Origin: Faucicola osloensis_D
GTDB taxonomy: Bacteria; Pseudomonadota; Gammaproteobacteria; Pseudomonadales; Moraxellaceae
Strand: one strand, 5' to 3'
DNA: 64,000 nt
Assembly (NCBI GenBank): GCA_020041925.1
Contig: CP083409.1
Shown here: positions 53,398 to 61,704 of the stretch, piece after piece
Layout: each line of letters opens with the position of its first letter
Numbering within the stretch: position 1 is the stretch's first letter
The notes under the pieces: model-generated
What the model saw: only the letters and a program-made list of their open reading frames with translations
What the model was told of the DNA's origin: nothing
Database searches by the model: none
Program-made: the position numbers and the translations under genes

Positions 53398-53694
53398 TTA
53401 TTGGGTTAAATGACTCAGATTTGGCAATAATTGGTTGATATCGTGTTGACCATACGCTTTTGCGCCCCGTGATACGGTCGCAATGCCCACCCCCAAGCGC
53501 TCCGCGATTTCGCGTTGTGGTAGCGCTTGCTGAAACAAGGCAAAAATCTGGATGCGATTGGCGATTTCTTTTTGTTCTTTTTCAGTCAGTAGCGCTGCCA
53601 AAATTTCGCGGATAAAGTCACTATCATTGGTTTGGCTCAATAGCTCAACCAAATAATCATAGGCGGGTAGGGATGATGGCGAAGTGTGTGGCAT
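53398..53694 (-). CDS. trpR: Trp operon repressor
   Basis: A 98-residue all-helical repressor. The family core is LLTEKEQKEIANRIQIFALF (about residues 35-54), and the recognition helix region reads QREIAERLGVGIATVSRGAK (about 60-79), close to ELGAGIATITRG of E. coli TrpR. With tryptophan it would bind the elements upstream of trpE and of its own gene. The frame is open to 53784, but the shared operator (53734-53758) lies inside that extension and the ATG at 53694 gives a normal length, so the short form is chosen. The ribosome site is weak. Confidence 0.85.
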   Translation of the reverse strand: MPHTSPSSLPAYDYLVELLSQTNDSDFIREILAALLTEKEQKEIANRIQIFALFQQALPQREIAERLGVGIATVSRGAKAYGQHDINQLLPNLSHLTQ

Positions 53695-53733
53695 AGTAGT
53701 TTTTTTAAGTAAAAGATGACAAGTAACGCATTT

Positions 53734-53758
53734 CAATGTTCTAGTATAGTGATACATT
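53734..53758. promoter_or_regulatory. Candidate TrpR operator upstream of trpR
   Basis: The second copy of the 25-bp element, 40 bp upstream of the chosen trpR start. On the minus strand it overlaps TATACT, a good -10 box, which fits autorepression. Confidence 0.65.
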
Positions 53759-53784
53759 TTGCGAAGTTTAGCAAGTGAACTCAA

Positions 53785-54150
53785 TCGATTTTTATCCCTT
53801 TAGAAAACTAAAGAGGTGCGATAACTGGTTACTTTTGATTACAAAAGCGCAAATAACTGAATATTTAATCAAAGCTTAGTCGACACAAAGTCGCTTTAGC
53901 GAGGTCATACAATATGGTTATAATAAAATTGCTTAGTTAAAAATCTAACTGAGTTTATTAATTATGAACAATGACTATCAATCATAATTTTATAACCGCG
54001 CCGTTGTCTTTAGTTATTGTGTAGCAGTCTTAATGGGCAATTAAGAATGGGCAGTTAAGATCAATGTCAAAAGGTAGCAGCGCGGTTTAAAGAGTTAGCT
54101 AACGCTAATGTTATTCAATACTAATCTTATTCAAAATAGGGCACTTCATT
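53785..54150. other. Divergent intergenic region between trpR and the oleate hydratase gene
   Basis: AT-rich, without an ORF. A TATAAT hexamer at 53919-53924 could be a -10 box for the hydratase gene, though the -35 region (TTTAGC) is weak. Nothing else recognised. Confidence 0.45.
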
Positions 54151-56127
54151 ATGACAACCAACGCTAAGAACAACAGTGATTTTTTGAAAAATATGGTTTT
54201 TAAAAAGGTCGAGCACCAACCACAGCGGGCGGATTATCAATCCAACCAACCTGGTAATTCGATGCCGTTTAGTGACGCCCGTGGTAACTATCAGCGTAAT
54301 ATCGGCTTTGATACCGGACGTTTTAAAGACAGTAAAGTCTATATCGTCGGCGGCGGTATTGGCGGTTTAGCAGCCGCGTATTATTTTATCCGAGATGCCC
54401 ATATCCCAGGCGAGAATATTACCTTTTTAGAAGAACTAGCGGTGCAAGGCGGCTCGCTTGATGGCGCTGGTAATGCCAAAGACGGGTATATCATGCGCGG
54501 CGGTCGTGAGATGATTACCACCTATGAGAATTTTTGGGATATGTTCCAAGATATACCTGCGCTAGAATTACCAGAGCCTTATTCAGTGCTTGATGAATAC
54601 CGCCTGATCAATGACAATGACCCCAACTATTCTAAAGCACGGTTGATTCATAACAAAGGCGAAATCAAAGATTTCCACAAGTTTAATCTCAACAAAGCCG
54701 ATCAACTTGCCATCGTCCGCTTATTACTAAAAAATCAAGACGAACTCGATGATCTCACCATTGAAGATTACTTTAGCCAAAGTTTTTTGGACAGTAATTT
54801 TTGGACGCTATGGCGTAGTATGTTTGCTTTTGAAAACTGGCACAGCTTACTTGAGTGCAAACTTTACATGCACCGGTTTTTGGAAGCCTTAGATGGCATC
54901 AAAGATATGTCGACCCTGTTATTTGCCAAATACAACCAATATGACAGCTTTGTGGTACCTGCGCAAAAATTTTTACTCAATAAAGGCGTTAAACTACAAA
55001 GTGACACGTTAGTGACCGCGGTTGATTTTGAGCAGCAAGGCGACAAAAAAGTCGTTAAAGGGCTGACAACTACCCAACAAGGTCAACAAGTCCATATCCC
55101 TGTACGGGACAATGATTTTGTGATTATTACCACAGGGTCAATGACGGAAGATACGCGCTATGGCACCAGTGACACTGCGCCTGATGTCCGTCTAACTGAT
55201 GATAACATGGGAAAAACGAAAGGTTGGGTACTGTGGAATGACCTTGCCAAACAATCCGCTGTATTTGGTCGTCCAGAAAAATTTAACCGTCATGTACCCA
55301 AATCTGCCTGGATGTCAGCAACATTAACCTGCAAAGACTCGGCGCTTTTACGCAAAATCAGCGAAAAATACTGTGTCAATCCGCCACTATCAGGCAAAAC
55401 AGTCACAGGCGGTATTGTTACTATCACCGATTCCAACTGGCTTATGAGTTTTACTATTAACCGCCAACCGCAATTCCCTGACCAACCTAAAGACGTGGTG
55501 GTGATATGGGTGTATGGGCTATTGATGGACAAAAAAGGCAACTATGTGCCAAAAACCATGCCAGAATGTACCGGGCATGAAATTGTGACGGAGCTGCTAT
55601 ACCACCTAGATTTGCTTGAGCAAAAAGATGATATTTTAGCCAACACCATCGCCAACACCGCCTATATGCCGTATATTACTTCGATGTTTATGCCACGTGC
55701 CAAAGGTGACCGTCCACAAATTGTACCCGAAGGCTGCACCAATTTAGGTCTCATCGGTCAATTTGTTGAAACCAACAATGATGTGGTGTTCACCGTTGAA
55801 ACTTCGGTACGCTCGGCGCGGGTCGCGGTGTACACCCTCACAGATAGCAATAAGCAAGTGCCTGATATCGTGCCAACCCAATACGATATTCGCAACATAC
55901 TCCGCTCTGCCAGTACACTCAACGATGACCAAGGCTTTATCGGGGAGGGCATACTGCGCCGAGTGCTCGCCAATACCTATTATGAGCATATCTTGCCACC
56001 CGTCGCCAAAAAAGCGCACAAAGACAGCTCCTTGATGCAGACGCTTGCCGAGCAATTTGAAGTAGTCAAAGCCTTTTGGCATAAAGAAGGCCATAAAGAT
56101 GAGCAAAAAGCGCAGGATAAAAAATAA
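54151..56127 (+). CDS. ohyA: Oleate hydratase
   Basis: A 658-residue FAD protein of the oleate hydratase family (about 550-650 residues). The FAD loop is VYIVGGGIGGLAAAYYFIRD (about residues 64-83), followed by EELAVQGGSLDGAGNAKDGY (about 95-114) and MRGGREMITTYENFWDMFQD (about 117-136), the family's signature; the C-terminal part has QFVETNNDVVFTVETSVRSA. It adds water across the cis-9 double bond of oleate to give 10-hydroxystearate and may serve fatty acid detoxification, for example on skin. It is a stand-alone gene with a terminator. A Lys/Asp/Glu-rich C-terminal tail is extra. Confidence 0.93.
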   Translation: MTTNAKNNSDFLKNMVFKKVEHQPQRADYQSNQPGNSMPFSDARGNYQRNIGFDTGRFKDSKVYIVGGGIGGLAAAYYFIRDAHIPGENITFLEELAVQGGSLDGAGNAKDGYIMRGGREMITTYENFWDMFQDIPALELPEPYSVLDEYRLINDNDPNYSKARLIHNKGEIKDFHKFNLNKADQLAIVRLLLKNQDELDDLTIEDYFSQSFLDSNFWTLWRSMFAFENWHSLLECKLYMHRFLEALDGIKDMSTLLFAKYNQYDSFVVPAQKFLLNKGVKLQSDTLVTAVDFEQQGDKKVVKGLTTTQQGQQVHIPVRDNDFVIITTGSMTEDTRYGTSDTAPDVRLTDDNMGKTKGWVLWNDLAKQSAVFGRPEKFNRHVPKSAWMSATLTCKDSALLRKISEKYCVNPPLSGKTVTGGIVTITDSNWLMSFTINRQPQFPDQPKDVVVIWVYGLLMDKKGNYVPKTMPECTGHEIVTELLYHLDLLEQKDDILANTIANTAYMPYITSMFMPRAKGDRPQIVPEGCTNLGLIGQFVETNNDVVFTVETSVRSARVAVYTLTDSNKQVPDIVPTQYDIRNILRSASTLNDDQGFIGEGILRRVLANTYYEHILPPVAKKAHKDSSLMQTLAEQFEVVKAFWHKEGHKDEQKAQDKK

Positions 56128-56153
56128 GCTTTGATAAACATTTGTCATCAAGC

Positions 56154-56188
56154 CGAAAAATCCTCCTGCCGATAGGGGGATTTTTTAT
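56154..56188 (+). terminator. Intrinsic terminator after ohyA
   Basis: AAAAATCCTCC and GGGGGATTTTT pair (one G-U) around TGCCGATA, followed by T-run. Confidence 0.85.
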
Positions 56189-56282
56189 CAGCAAAATTTC
56201 CTTTGCGCCTAAAAACCCTATTTCGTAAATCGGTGGTTTCAAGTATATTAAAGGTAAACTCACACATCATAAGGAACAAGTG

Positions 56283-56921
56283 ATGAAACTATATACCATG
56301 AATTCCCCGCCAAACCCCCGCAAGGTCGACTTATTGTTAAAAGTCAAAGAACTTGATATCAATGATATTCATAATTTACAAGTCATCAACGTGGATATTG
56401 GCAAAAATGAGCAAAACTCACCGGAGTTTTTGGCGGTCAATCCACTGGGGCTGTTGCCTGTATTAGTGCTTGATGATGGCACTGTGCTCAATGATTCACA
56501 CGCCATTTGTGAATACCTTGATAGTCGACTCGCAGGCAATGGTAAGCAAGTGATGGGCTCAGACCCTATACAGCGCGCCAAAATCACCGCCATGTCACGC
56601 AATGCGGAGTTTCACGTGCTATATAACATGATGTTGGCTTTCCAGCATGGACATCCATCTCGCGCCTCGGTGGGCAACCAAGTGCCTGGTATGGCAGAAG
56701 AGAGCATCAACCGCGTTAAAAAAGCATTGCCATACTTTGACAAGCTATTATCGAGTCATAAATACTTGCTCGGTGATCGACTCACCTTCGCTGATATCGT
56801 GTTGTATGTTGGCTTGGATTTTGGGCGAGTGATGAAGTTTAATCCAAAAGATGCCAGTGTGGTGGGTGACCATGTGGCACGTTTTTATGCGCAAATGAGT
56901 GAGCGTTTTGGTAAAAAATAA
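56283..56921 (+). CDS. Glutathione S-transferase family protein
   Basis: A 212-residue GST. The N-terminal thioredoxin-like domain has MNSPPNPRKVDLLLKVKELD (about residues 6-25), AVNPLGLLPVLVLDDGTVL (about 54-72, with cis-Pro) and the glutathione-binding NDSHAICEYLD (about 73-83). The C-terminal helical domain has YLLGDRLTFADIVLYVGLDF (about 162-181). The substrate is unknown. ATG 56283 follows AAGGA seven bases upstream; the frame also has GTG at 56280. Confidence 0.87.
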   Translation: MKLYTMNSPPNPRKVDLLLKVKELDINDIHNLQVINVDIGKNEQNSPEFLAVNPLGLLPVLVLDDGTVLNDSHAICEYLDSRLAGNGKQVMGSDPIQRAKITAMSRNAEFHVLYNMMLAFQHGHPSRASVGNQVPGMAEESINRVKKALPYFDKLLSSHKYLLGDRLTFADIVLYVGLDFGRVMKFNPKDASVVGDHVARFYAQMSERFGKK

Positions 56922-56937
56922 CGGTTGTTGAGATAAA

Positions 56938-56967
56938 AAAGGGTAAGGTATATGCCCTTTTTTTATT
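56938..56967 (+). terminator. Intrinsic terminator after the GST gene
   Basis: AAAAAGGG and CCCTTTTT with a loop of about 11 bases, followed by a longer T-run. A short but standard terminator. Confidence 0.7.
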
Positions 56968-57050
56968 TGTAGTGGTTATTCATTGCTTTTATTCAGCGCT
57001 TCTATGCAGCGTTTTTTGCAGCGCTTTTTTCAATAGCGCTAGGGTTGTGA

Positions 57051-58007
57051 TCACGACTGATTATTAGCCATTAATGCACTAATGCCATGATATAGGGTGT
57101 CATTGACCGGGGTGTCAATGCCATGCTTATCACCCAATTCGCGAATCGTCCCTGCAAACAAATCAAGCTCACAGCATCGCCCTGCTTTTAAATCCTGTCG
57201 CATCGAGGGCATGCCTTTGGGATCTAGCGCATCCATAATCGCCAGCCATTTTTTGAAATCTTCCTCGGTCAAAGTTACGCCTTCAGCGTGTGCCACTGTC
57301 ATTACTTCACGCATGGCGGCTTTGAACATGTCGCGCGCTTCACCCGCTTGTTGCACGGTATCAAAGGTGCCTTGATACAATGCCACGGTTTGATTGACGC
57401 CGGTATTTAACATCAACTTGCCCCACAGCTGGCGCGGCATATCATCGCTCACTGAATGCGGAAAATTCACTAGATTAAAGAGGGCATCGACTTGTCGCAC
57501 GCGTGCACGTTCAGCGCTATCAGTTGTCATCGTGCCAATGACCAATTGTCCATGATCGCGATAAATCAGTTGGCTACCATTTTGCCCATTTTTTTCATGC
57601 GGCTCATTTTTCATGGCGTCCATTTGCTGCGCCACACAGTACACAATGCGCTCGTCACCAAAGGCGTTTGCCAACACTTTTTCGCTGGCGATACCGTTGA
57701 GGGCAGAAACAATCAGCGTATTGTCGCCAAGTTGACTTTTGATGAGCGGTAACACCTCGTTTAACTGATAAAATTTGGTACACACCATCACCAAATCGGC
57801 GGGCGTGGTGATGGCGTTGGGTGTGACATAGTTGAGTTGTAATGGCTCGCCATTCACCAATAAACTTTGCTGTTGGTAGCGGTTGACACGGTCACTATCA
57901 GCGACGATACGCAGGTTCTCAAAAGGCATATTTGGGGCTAATAGACTGGCAAATAACGCCCCTAATGCGCCAAATCCAACAATGGCAATAATCGGTGAAT
58001 CGTTCAT
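57051..58007 (-). CDS. panE: 2-dehydropantoate 2-reductase-like protein
   Basis: A 318-residue ketopantoate-reductase-fold protein. The NADPH loop is IIAIVGFGALGALFASLLAP (about residues 5-24), then VMVCTKFYQLNEVLPLIKSQ (about 76-95) and, in the C-terminal domain, LWGKLMLNTGVNQTVALYQG (about 198-217) and MRQDLKAGRCCELDLFAGTI (about 274-293; family wording is MxQDxxxGRxTEID). It reduces ketopantoate to pantoate for CoA synthesis, if it is the true PanE; paralogues of unknown function exist. The ATG at 58007 follows AGGAAAAAAG; the longer frame to 58091 is rejected. Confidence 0.85.
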   Translation of the reverse strand: MNDSPIIAIVGFGALGALFASLLAPNMPFENLRIVADSDRVNRYQQQSLLVNGEPLQLNYVTPNAITTPADLVMVCTKFYQLNEVLPLIKSQLGDNTLIVSALNGIASEKVLANAFGDERIVYCVAQQMDAMKNEPHEKNGQNGSQLIYRDHGQLVIGTMTTDSAERARVRQVDALFNLVNFPHSVSDDMPRQLWGKLMLNTGVNQTVALYQGTFDTVQQAGEARDMFKAAMREVMTVAHAEGVTLTEEDFKKWLAIMDALDPKGMPSMRQDLKAGRCCELDLFAGTIRELGDKHGIDTPVNDTLYHGISALMANNQS

Positions 58008-58092
58008 CTTTTTTCCTGTTATTTTGCGACATTGATTAGAGTTATGATAAAGTTTAGCAGATTTTTGCTCGTATTTTAAAAAAGGAAACACA

Positions 58093-58264
58093 ATGAAATT
58101 ATTAAAAATGGCTGTGCTTATGGGTTGTTTATGGGCTGCTTATGAAAAATCAGCAACAAACTTTGCAAGAACTCATGCCAGCATTTGAGCAAAAAATTGA
58201 AAAAATTACCCAATCAGCTCAAAAAACCACCCAAATCATTAACCATAAAGCAAGTAAGAAATAA
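58093..58264 (+). pseudogene. Frameshifted small ORF upstream of bioD
   Basis: AAAGGAAACACA precedes an ATG at 58093. The frame starts MKLLKMAVLMGCLWAA, a hydrophobic helix, but stops after 31 codons. A second frame, from 58142, reads NQQQTLQELMPAFEQKIEKI and more, 40 residues, and its stop overlaps the bioD ATG (TAATG). Removing one A from the AAAAA run at 58145-58149 joins them into a single 56-residue protein: one membrane helix plus a Gln/Lys-rich amphipathic helix. It may be a real single-base frameshift or a sequencing error. No family is known to me. Confidence 0.55.
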
Positions 58265-58965
58265 TGAATCTATCCAATGTTAACGATGCTGCATCTGTAC
58301 TAAACGGCGCGTATTTTGTCACAGGTACCGACACCGAAATCGGTAAAACCACCACCACTGCGCAATTGGTCAAGAATATAGCTCAGCAAGGCAAAAGTGT
58401 ATATGCCATCAAGCCAGTCACTGCAGGTCTAGAAACCGATGACAACGGGCAAACCTATAGCGATGATGCAAGGCGCATCAATCAATTTGCCAATGTCAAA
58501 CCGCCGCTTTCTGCCATTGCGCCTATCCAGCTAGCGACACCTTGCTCACCACATATCGCCGCGCAGCTTGATAACGTGACACTCACCAACACCCAATTAG
58601 TCGATACCATCCATAAGCCCATCGCAGCTTATCCTGCCGATGTGATTTTGGTTGAAGGGGCAGGCGGCTGGTTTACGCCTATTAACGAGCAAGAAACGCT
58701 TGCTGATGTGGCAGCCGCGCTCAAATACCCTGTCATCTTGGTCGTCGGTATCAAGCTTGGTAGCCTTAATCATGCCATGCTAACCCTACAAGCAATTTGG
58801 CAATCAGGGCTGAAAGTCGCTTTGGTTGTTTTTAACCAATTACAGACAGACACGCCGTTTGTCGATGCGCAAATTGACTGGTTAAGTCAGCAAATTTTAC
58901 GCAAGTATCCTGGGTATCAAAACAAGCCACCCTTGATGGTCAAACAAGGCGTTTTAACCCATTAA
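58264..58965 (+). CDS. bioD: Dethiobiotin synthetase
   Basis: A 233-residue BioD. It has the P-loop FVTGTDTEIGKTTTTAQLV (about residues 19-37), AIKPVTAGLETDDNGQTYSD (about 50-69), VEGAGGWFTPINEQETLAD (about 126-144) and ILVVGIKLGSLNHAMLTLQA (about 156-175). It closes the ureido ring of dethiobiotin from DAPA, CO2 and ATP. The ATG shares its first base with the stop of the small frameshifted ORF upstream, suggesting coupling. Other bio genes are not in the window. Confidence 0.95.
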   Translation: MNLSNVNDAASVLNGAYFVTGTDTEIGKTTTTAQLVKNIAQQGKSVYAIKPVTAGLETDDNGQTYSDDARRINQFANVKPPLSAIAPIQLATPCSPHIAAQLDNVTLTNTQLVDTIHKPIAAYPADVILVEGAGGWFTPINEQETLADVAAALKYPVILVVGIKLGSLNHAMLTLQAIWQSGLKVALVVFNQLQTDTPFVDAQIDWLSQQILRKYPGYQNKPPLMVKQGVLTH

Positions 58966-59266
58966 ATTTTTATCCAATCACATTGCATTTTGGCATAAGT
59001 TATGGTATAAATAGCGGCTTTAAATTTACTAGCGATTTTTTGACGCTTGCTTAAAATGGTTTTGATTGACGCAAGTCAAGTTACTAGCCGTGAGTAGCTA
59101 ATTTTAAGTACGCCGCCAAAAGATTAATTATTGATTCAAACTGAGATACTCAACATTAGAATCGTTGAAACCCTAGCTTTTTTTAGCTTCAATGATATGC
59201 GAGATGTGCGAGTATCAGTTGTGACAGGCATGAGCAGCCCTCATGCACACCGATTAGGAGTAAGCC
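58966..59266. other. Leader region before rpmB
   Basis: No ORF with a credible start. It carries a good promoter (58983-59011) and a leader of about 250 bases. A CATGAGCAGCCCTCATG stretch near 59229-59245 can fold into a small hairpin; no known ribosomal leader is recognised. Confidence 0.45.
58983..59011 (+). promoter_or_regulatory. Sigma-70 promoter of rpmB-rpmG
   Basis: TTGCAT (58983-58988), 17 bp, TATAAA (59006-59011). The start codon of rpmB is about 250 bp downstream, so the leader would be long. Confidence 0.55.
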
Positions 59267-59503
59267 ATGTCTCGAGTATGCCAAGTGACTGGAAAACGCC
59301 CAGCGGTAGGTAACAATGTTTCTCACGCAAACAACAAAACCCGCCGTCGTTTTCTACCAAATCTACACACCCATCGTTTTTGGGTAGAGAGCGAAAACCG
59401 CTTTGTTAAGCTTCGCTTGACTACCAAAGGTATGCGTATCATTGATAAAGTTGGTATTGACCAAGTTTTAACTGATATGCGTGCTCGTGGCGAAAAAATC
59501 TAA
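59267..59503 (+). CDS. rpmB: 50S ribosomal protein L28
   Basis: A 78-residue L28, with MSRVCQVTGKRPAVGNNVSH at the N-terminus, RRRFLPNLHTHRFWVESENR in the middle and LTTKGMRIIDKVGIDQVL near the end. Length and wording are standard. It binds 23S rRNA near the exit region. rpmG follows 35 bases later; the rpmB-rpmG pair is conserved in gamma-proteobacteria. The start of the ORF directly follows TAGGAG at about six bases. Confidence 0.98.
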   Translation: MSRVCQVTGKRPAVGNNVSHANNKTRRRFLPNLHTHRFWVESENRFVKLRLTTKGMRIIDKVGIDQVLTDMRARGEKI

Positions 59504-59538
59504 TTTTTGCCTTTTCATATTCTTAGGGAGCAATTGCG

Positions 59539-59694
59539 ATGCGTGATAAAATCAAATTAGTTTCAACTGCAGGTACGGGTTATTTTTACACCACGACCAA
59601 AAACAAACGTACTATGCCAAACAAAATGGAAATCAAAAAATTTGATCCAGTGGTACGTCAACATGTTGTATTCAAAGAAGCTAAAATCAAATAA
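59539..59694 (+). CDS. rpmG: 50S ribosomal protein L33
   Basis: A 51-residue protein: MRDKIKLVSTAGTGYFYTTT, NKRTMPNKMEIKKFDPVVRQ, and the tail HVVFKEAKIK, all standard for L33. It has no Cys pairs, so it is the zinc-free form. AGGGAG lies upstream of the ATG. It ends at a strong terminator. Confidence 0.97.
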   Translation: MRDKIKLVSTAGTGYFYTTTKNKRTMPNKMEIKKFDPVVRQHVVFKEAKIK

Positions 59695-59728
59695 TTGACT
59701 GACACAGTCTATTTGACGCGCTATTTGA

Positions 59729-59766
59729 TAAAAAAGTGGGTAACTTAGGTTAACCCACTTTTTTTA
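59729..59766 (+). terminator. Intrinsic terminator after rpmG
   Basis: AAGTGGGT and ACCCACTT form a perfect 8-bp stem around a loop of 11 bases, flanked by A- and T-runs. Confidence 0.9.
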
Positions 59767-59867
59767 TGTGCAAAAATTATAAAATCGCTAAAAAATTGGC
59801 AGAAAATATCAGTTGCTCCCAATCGCTACCATGATGGATGGTAAGACGAATTACAAGGCGTCTTGGT

Positions 59868-59896
59868 AGCCAAAACAGCCAAAACAGCCAAAACAG
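59868..59896. repeat. Three perfect 9-bp tandem repeats
   Basis: AGCCAAAAC three times in a row plus AG, just after the 3' end of the C13 peptidase gene (7 bp from its stop codon). Short slippage-type repeat. Confidence 0.8.
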
Positions 59897-59902
59897 TTTA
59901 TG

Positions 59903-61369
59903 TTACTTGTGCAGTTGGTGGCTACTTAAGCTATGGGCATCGCTAGTAGCACTGGCGGCAGTCGATGGGGATATGACAACCGCAGGTAAGGGTTTCAGAC
60001 TGTTTTCAAACTCTGGCAATATCGCTTTAATAGCCTCACCCATCACCAATTGCGGCTCAGACGGCTCAAAGCCCATCATTTTTTCCCGTTCAGCAATGCG
60101 TTTGCTGGCGGCTTCAAACGCAGGTTGAAAACGGCGAAGCTTGGGTAAGCTTTCAGCAAAAAATGCTTGTCCAAAGTAAGTATATTCGGCTTCATTAGAA
60201 CAGCCAAACGATGATTTATTCGCCGCTGAGGCAGTAATGACTAGGGTGTACGGCGATTTTAAATCATTGATAAATGAGCCAGAATAACAGGCTGATACCA
60301 CAATGACGCGCCATTTAATGCCAGATTTATCCAATGATTGGCGTAGCCATTTGGCATCGACATTATCGAGCGCTAGCGGTGGGTTCGACATCTCAATCAC
60401 CTTGTCACCCCCATGCGAGGTTAAGGTCAAAAATAGCACGTCTTCATTGACATCCATTTTTTTGGCGATACTTTGCAAAGCGCGTTCAATACTGGTTTTA
60501 CTGGCAATCGGTAGCGCAGAGAGGGTATTGGCGTTGTTAATGAGTTCCACCGAGCGTCCTGCTGTGCCAAATTGATGGTCAAAGTAATCTTTGGTCAGCT
60601 CAATTTCCGAACGGAATACGTCTTGCTCGCCATGACCTGCGACACCCATAAAGTACCAATCATGTATAGTCGGGCGTTGCGGCTGCACGTTATTTAGCAT
60701 ATCAGCCAGAAGCTCAGGCTGGGCATAAAATGCCGCTTCAGTGACCACGGGTGCGACGGGGTCAGATTGAAAAATCGGCTCAGATTGCACGTTTTTTTGC
60801 CACACACTGAGTACGGCAAACGCACCCAGCATAATCAGGACACGCTCAATCCATGACCAGCGTAATTGATTGCCAAAAATCCACAGCAGCGATAATGACT
60901 GCCAGACAAACGCTAATACGAACACAATACCAATCGTATCAAACGTCCATTCAGGTAGCCAGCCCAAGTCTGATATAAACTGAATCAAGCTTTGCACTAG
61001 CATCATGAAAGTATCAGCACACAGCCACAAAATCGCCGGCACAAAAATTAGCATGGCATTAAAATGCCGTTTGGCAAGAATCAATCCCGCCACCAACATC
61101 ACCATCGGCCACACCAAATAACTAATCAGCCCTTGTGGATTAAAATGGGTGGCATCTTCAGCAACGAGCCACGAAAACAGCAAATTACTCGCCAGTGCCG
61201 TCAATCCAAACAACAAAAACTGCCATACGGTGGGCTTGACCCAATAAAACGCGCGTTTTGAACCTATTAGCATGTGACCCGTGGCACGGATATTGGCGAT
61301 GACGTTATGAGAGAAACGTTTGAGCGGGGTTAAATCAAGATCGGTAAGAGAAGTTGGCAAAATATCCAC
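59903..61369 (-). CDS. Membrane-anchored C13 (legumain-type) peptidase
   Basis: A 488-residue protein. The N-terminal half has about six hydrophobic helices (about residues 45-200), and the C-terminal half is a caspase-fold peptidase of family C13: WYFMGVAGHGEQDVFRSEIE (about 241-260), the catalytic His in LFLTLTSHGGDKV (about 316-328) and the catalytic Cys in VIVVSACYSGSFINDL (about 359-374). Legumain-like enzymes cut after Asn or Asp; GPI transamidase belongs to the same family. Membrane-bound bacterial C13 proteins are known but their substrates are not. The Ser/Ala/His-rich tail is low-complexity. Single gene. Confidence 0.85.
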   Translation of the reverse strand: MDILPTSLTDLDLTPLKRFSHNVIANIRATGHMLIGSKRAFYWVKPTVWQFLLFGLTALASNLLFSWLVAEDATHFNPQGLISYLVWPMVMLVAGLILAKRHFNAMLIFVPAILWLCADTFMMLVQSLIQFISDLGWLPEWTFDTIGIVFVLAFVWQSLSLLWIFGNQLRWSWIERVLIMLGAFAVLSVWQKNVQSEPIFQSDPVAPVVTEAAFYAQPELLADMLNNVQPQRPTIHDWYFMGVAGHGEQDVFRSEIELTKDYFDHQFGTAGRSVELINNANTLSALPIASKTSIERALQSIAKKMDVNEDVLFLTLTSHGGDKVIEMSNPPLALDNVDAKWLRQSLDKSGIKWRVIVVSACYSGSFINDLKSPYTLVITASAANKSSFGCSNEAEYTYFGQAFFAESLPKLRRFQPAFEAASKRIAEREKMMGFEPSEPQLVMGEAIKAILPEFENSLKPLPAVVISPSTAASATSDAHSLSSHQLHK

Positions 61370-61704
61370 ACTGTTGAAAGGCTGATTCTAAATCGGTAGG
61401 AGAGTAGCCATAAAATGATAATACAAAATAGCGATGGGGTGTTAACAACTTTATCAATCATTCGTGTTTAGAATCTTAACTATCAACGTCAGCAAAACAT
61501 ACGCCTAAAAAATTAATTTATCTAAAACTGCTAATAAATGAATAAAATTTTCTATTAACCTAAAATTATGAAATTATTTATCATAAAAATAGATTGTATG
61601 ATATAATAAAATATGTGCTATGATGGTATTTTAGGCTATTTTACTTGGTTTAAGTGTGGTATGTTTCATAAATAAAAAGTGGTATTAAAAAGAGTTTTAG
61701 ACGG
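61370..61704. other. AT-rich divergent intergenic region before nhaA
   Basis: No ORF. Very AT-rich from about 61500 to 61640, with many TATAAT-like hexamers, so promoters cannot be placed individually. It would carry the divergent promoters of the C13 peptidase gene and nhaA. Confidence 0.5.

Noticed and set aside
59131..59313. ORF upstream of and overlapping rpmB
   Set aside because: TTG start without ribosome site, overlapping rpmB in another frame; more likely the rpmB leader.
59838..60128. Plus-strand ORF starting near the 9-bp repeats
   Set aside because: Antisense to the C-terminus of the C13 peptidase gene; the SQNSQNSQN stretch is just the 9-bp repeat translated.
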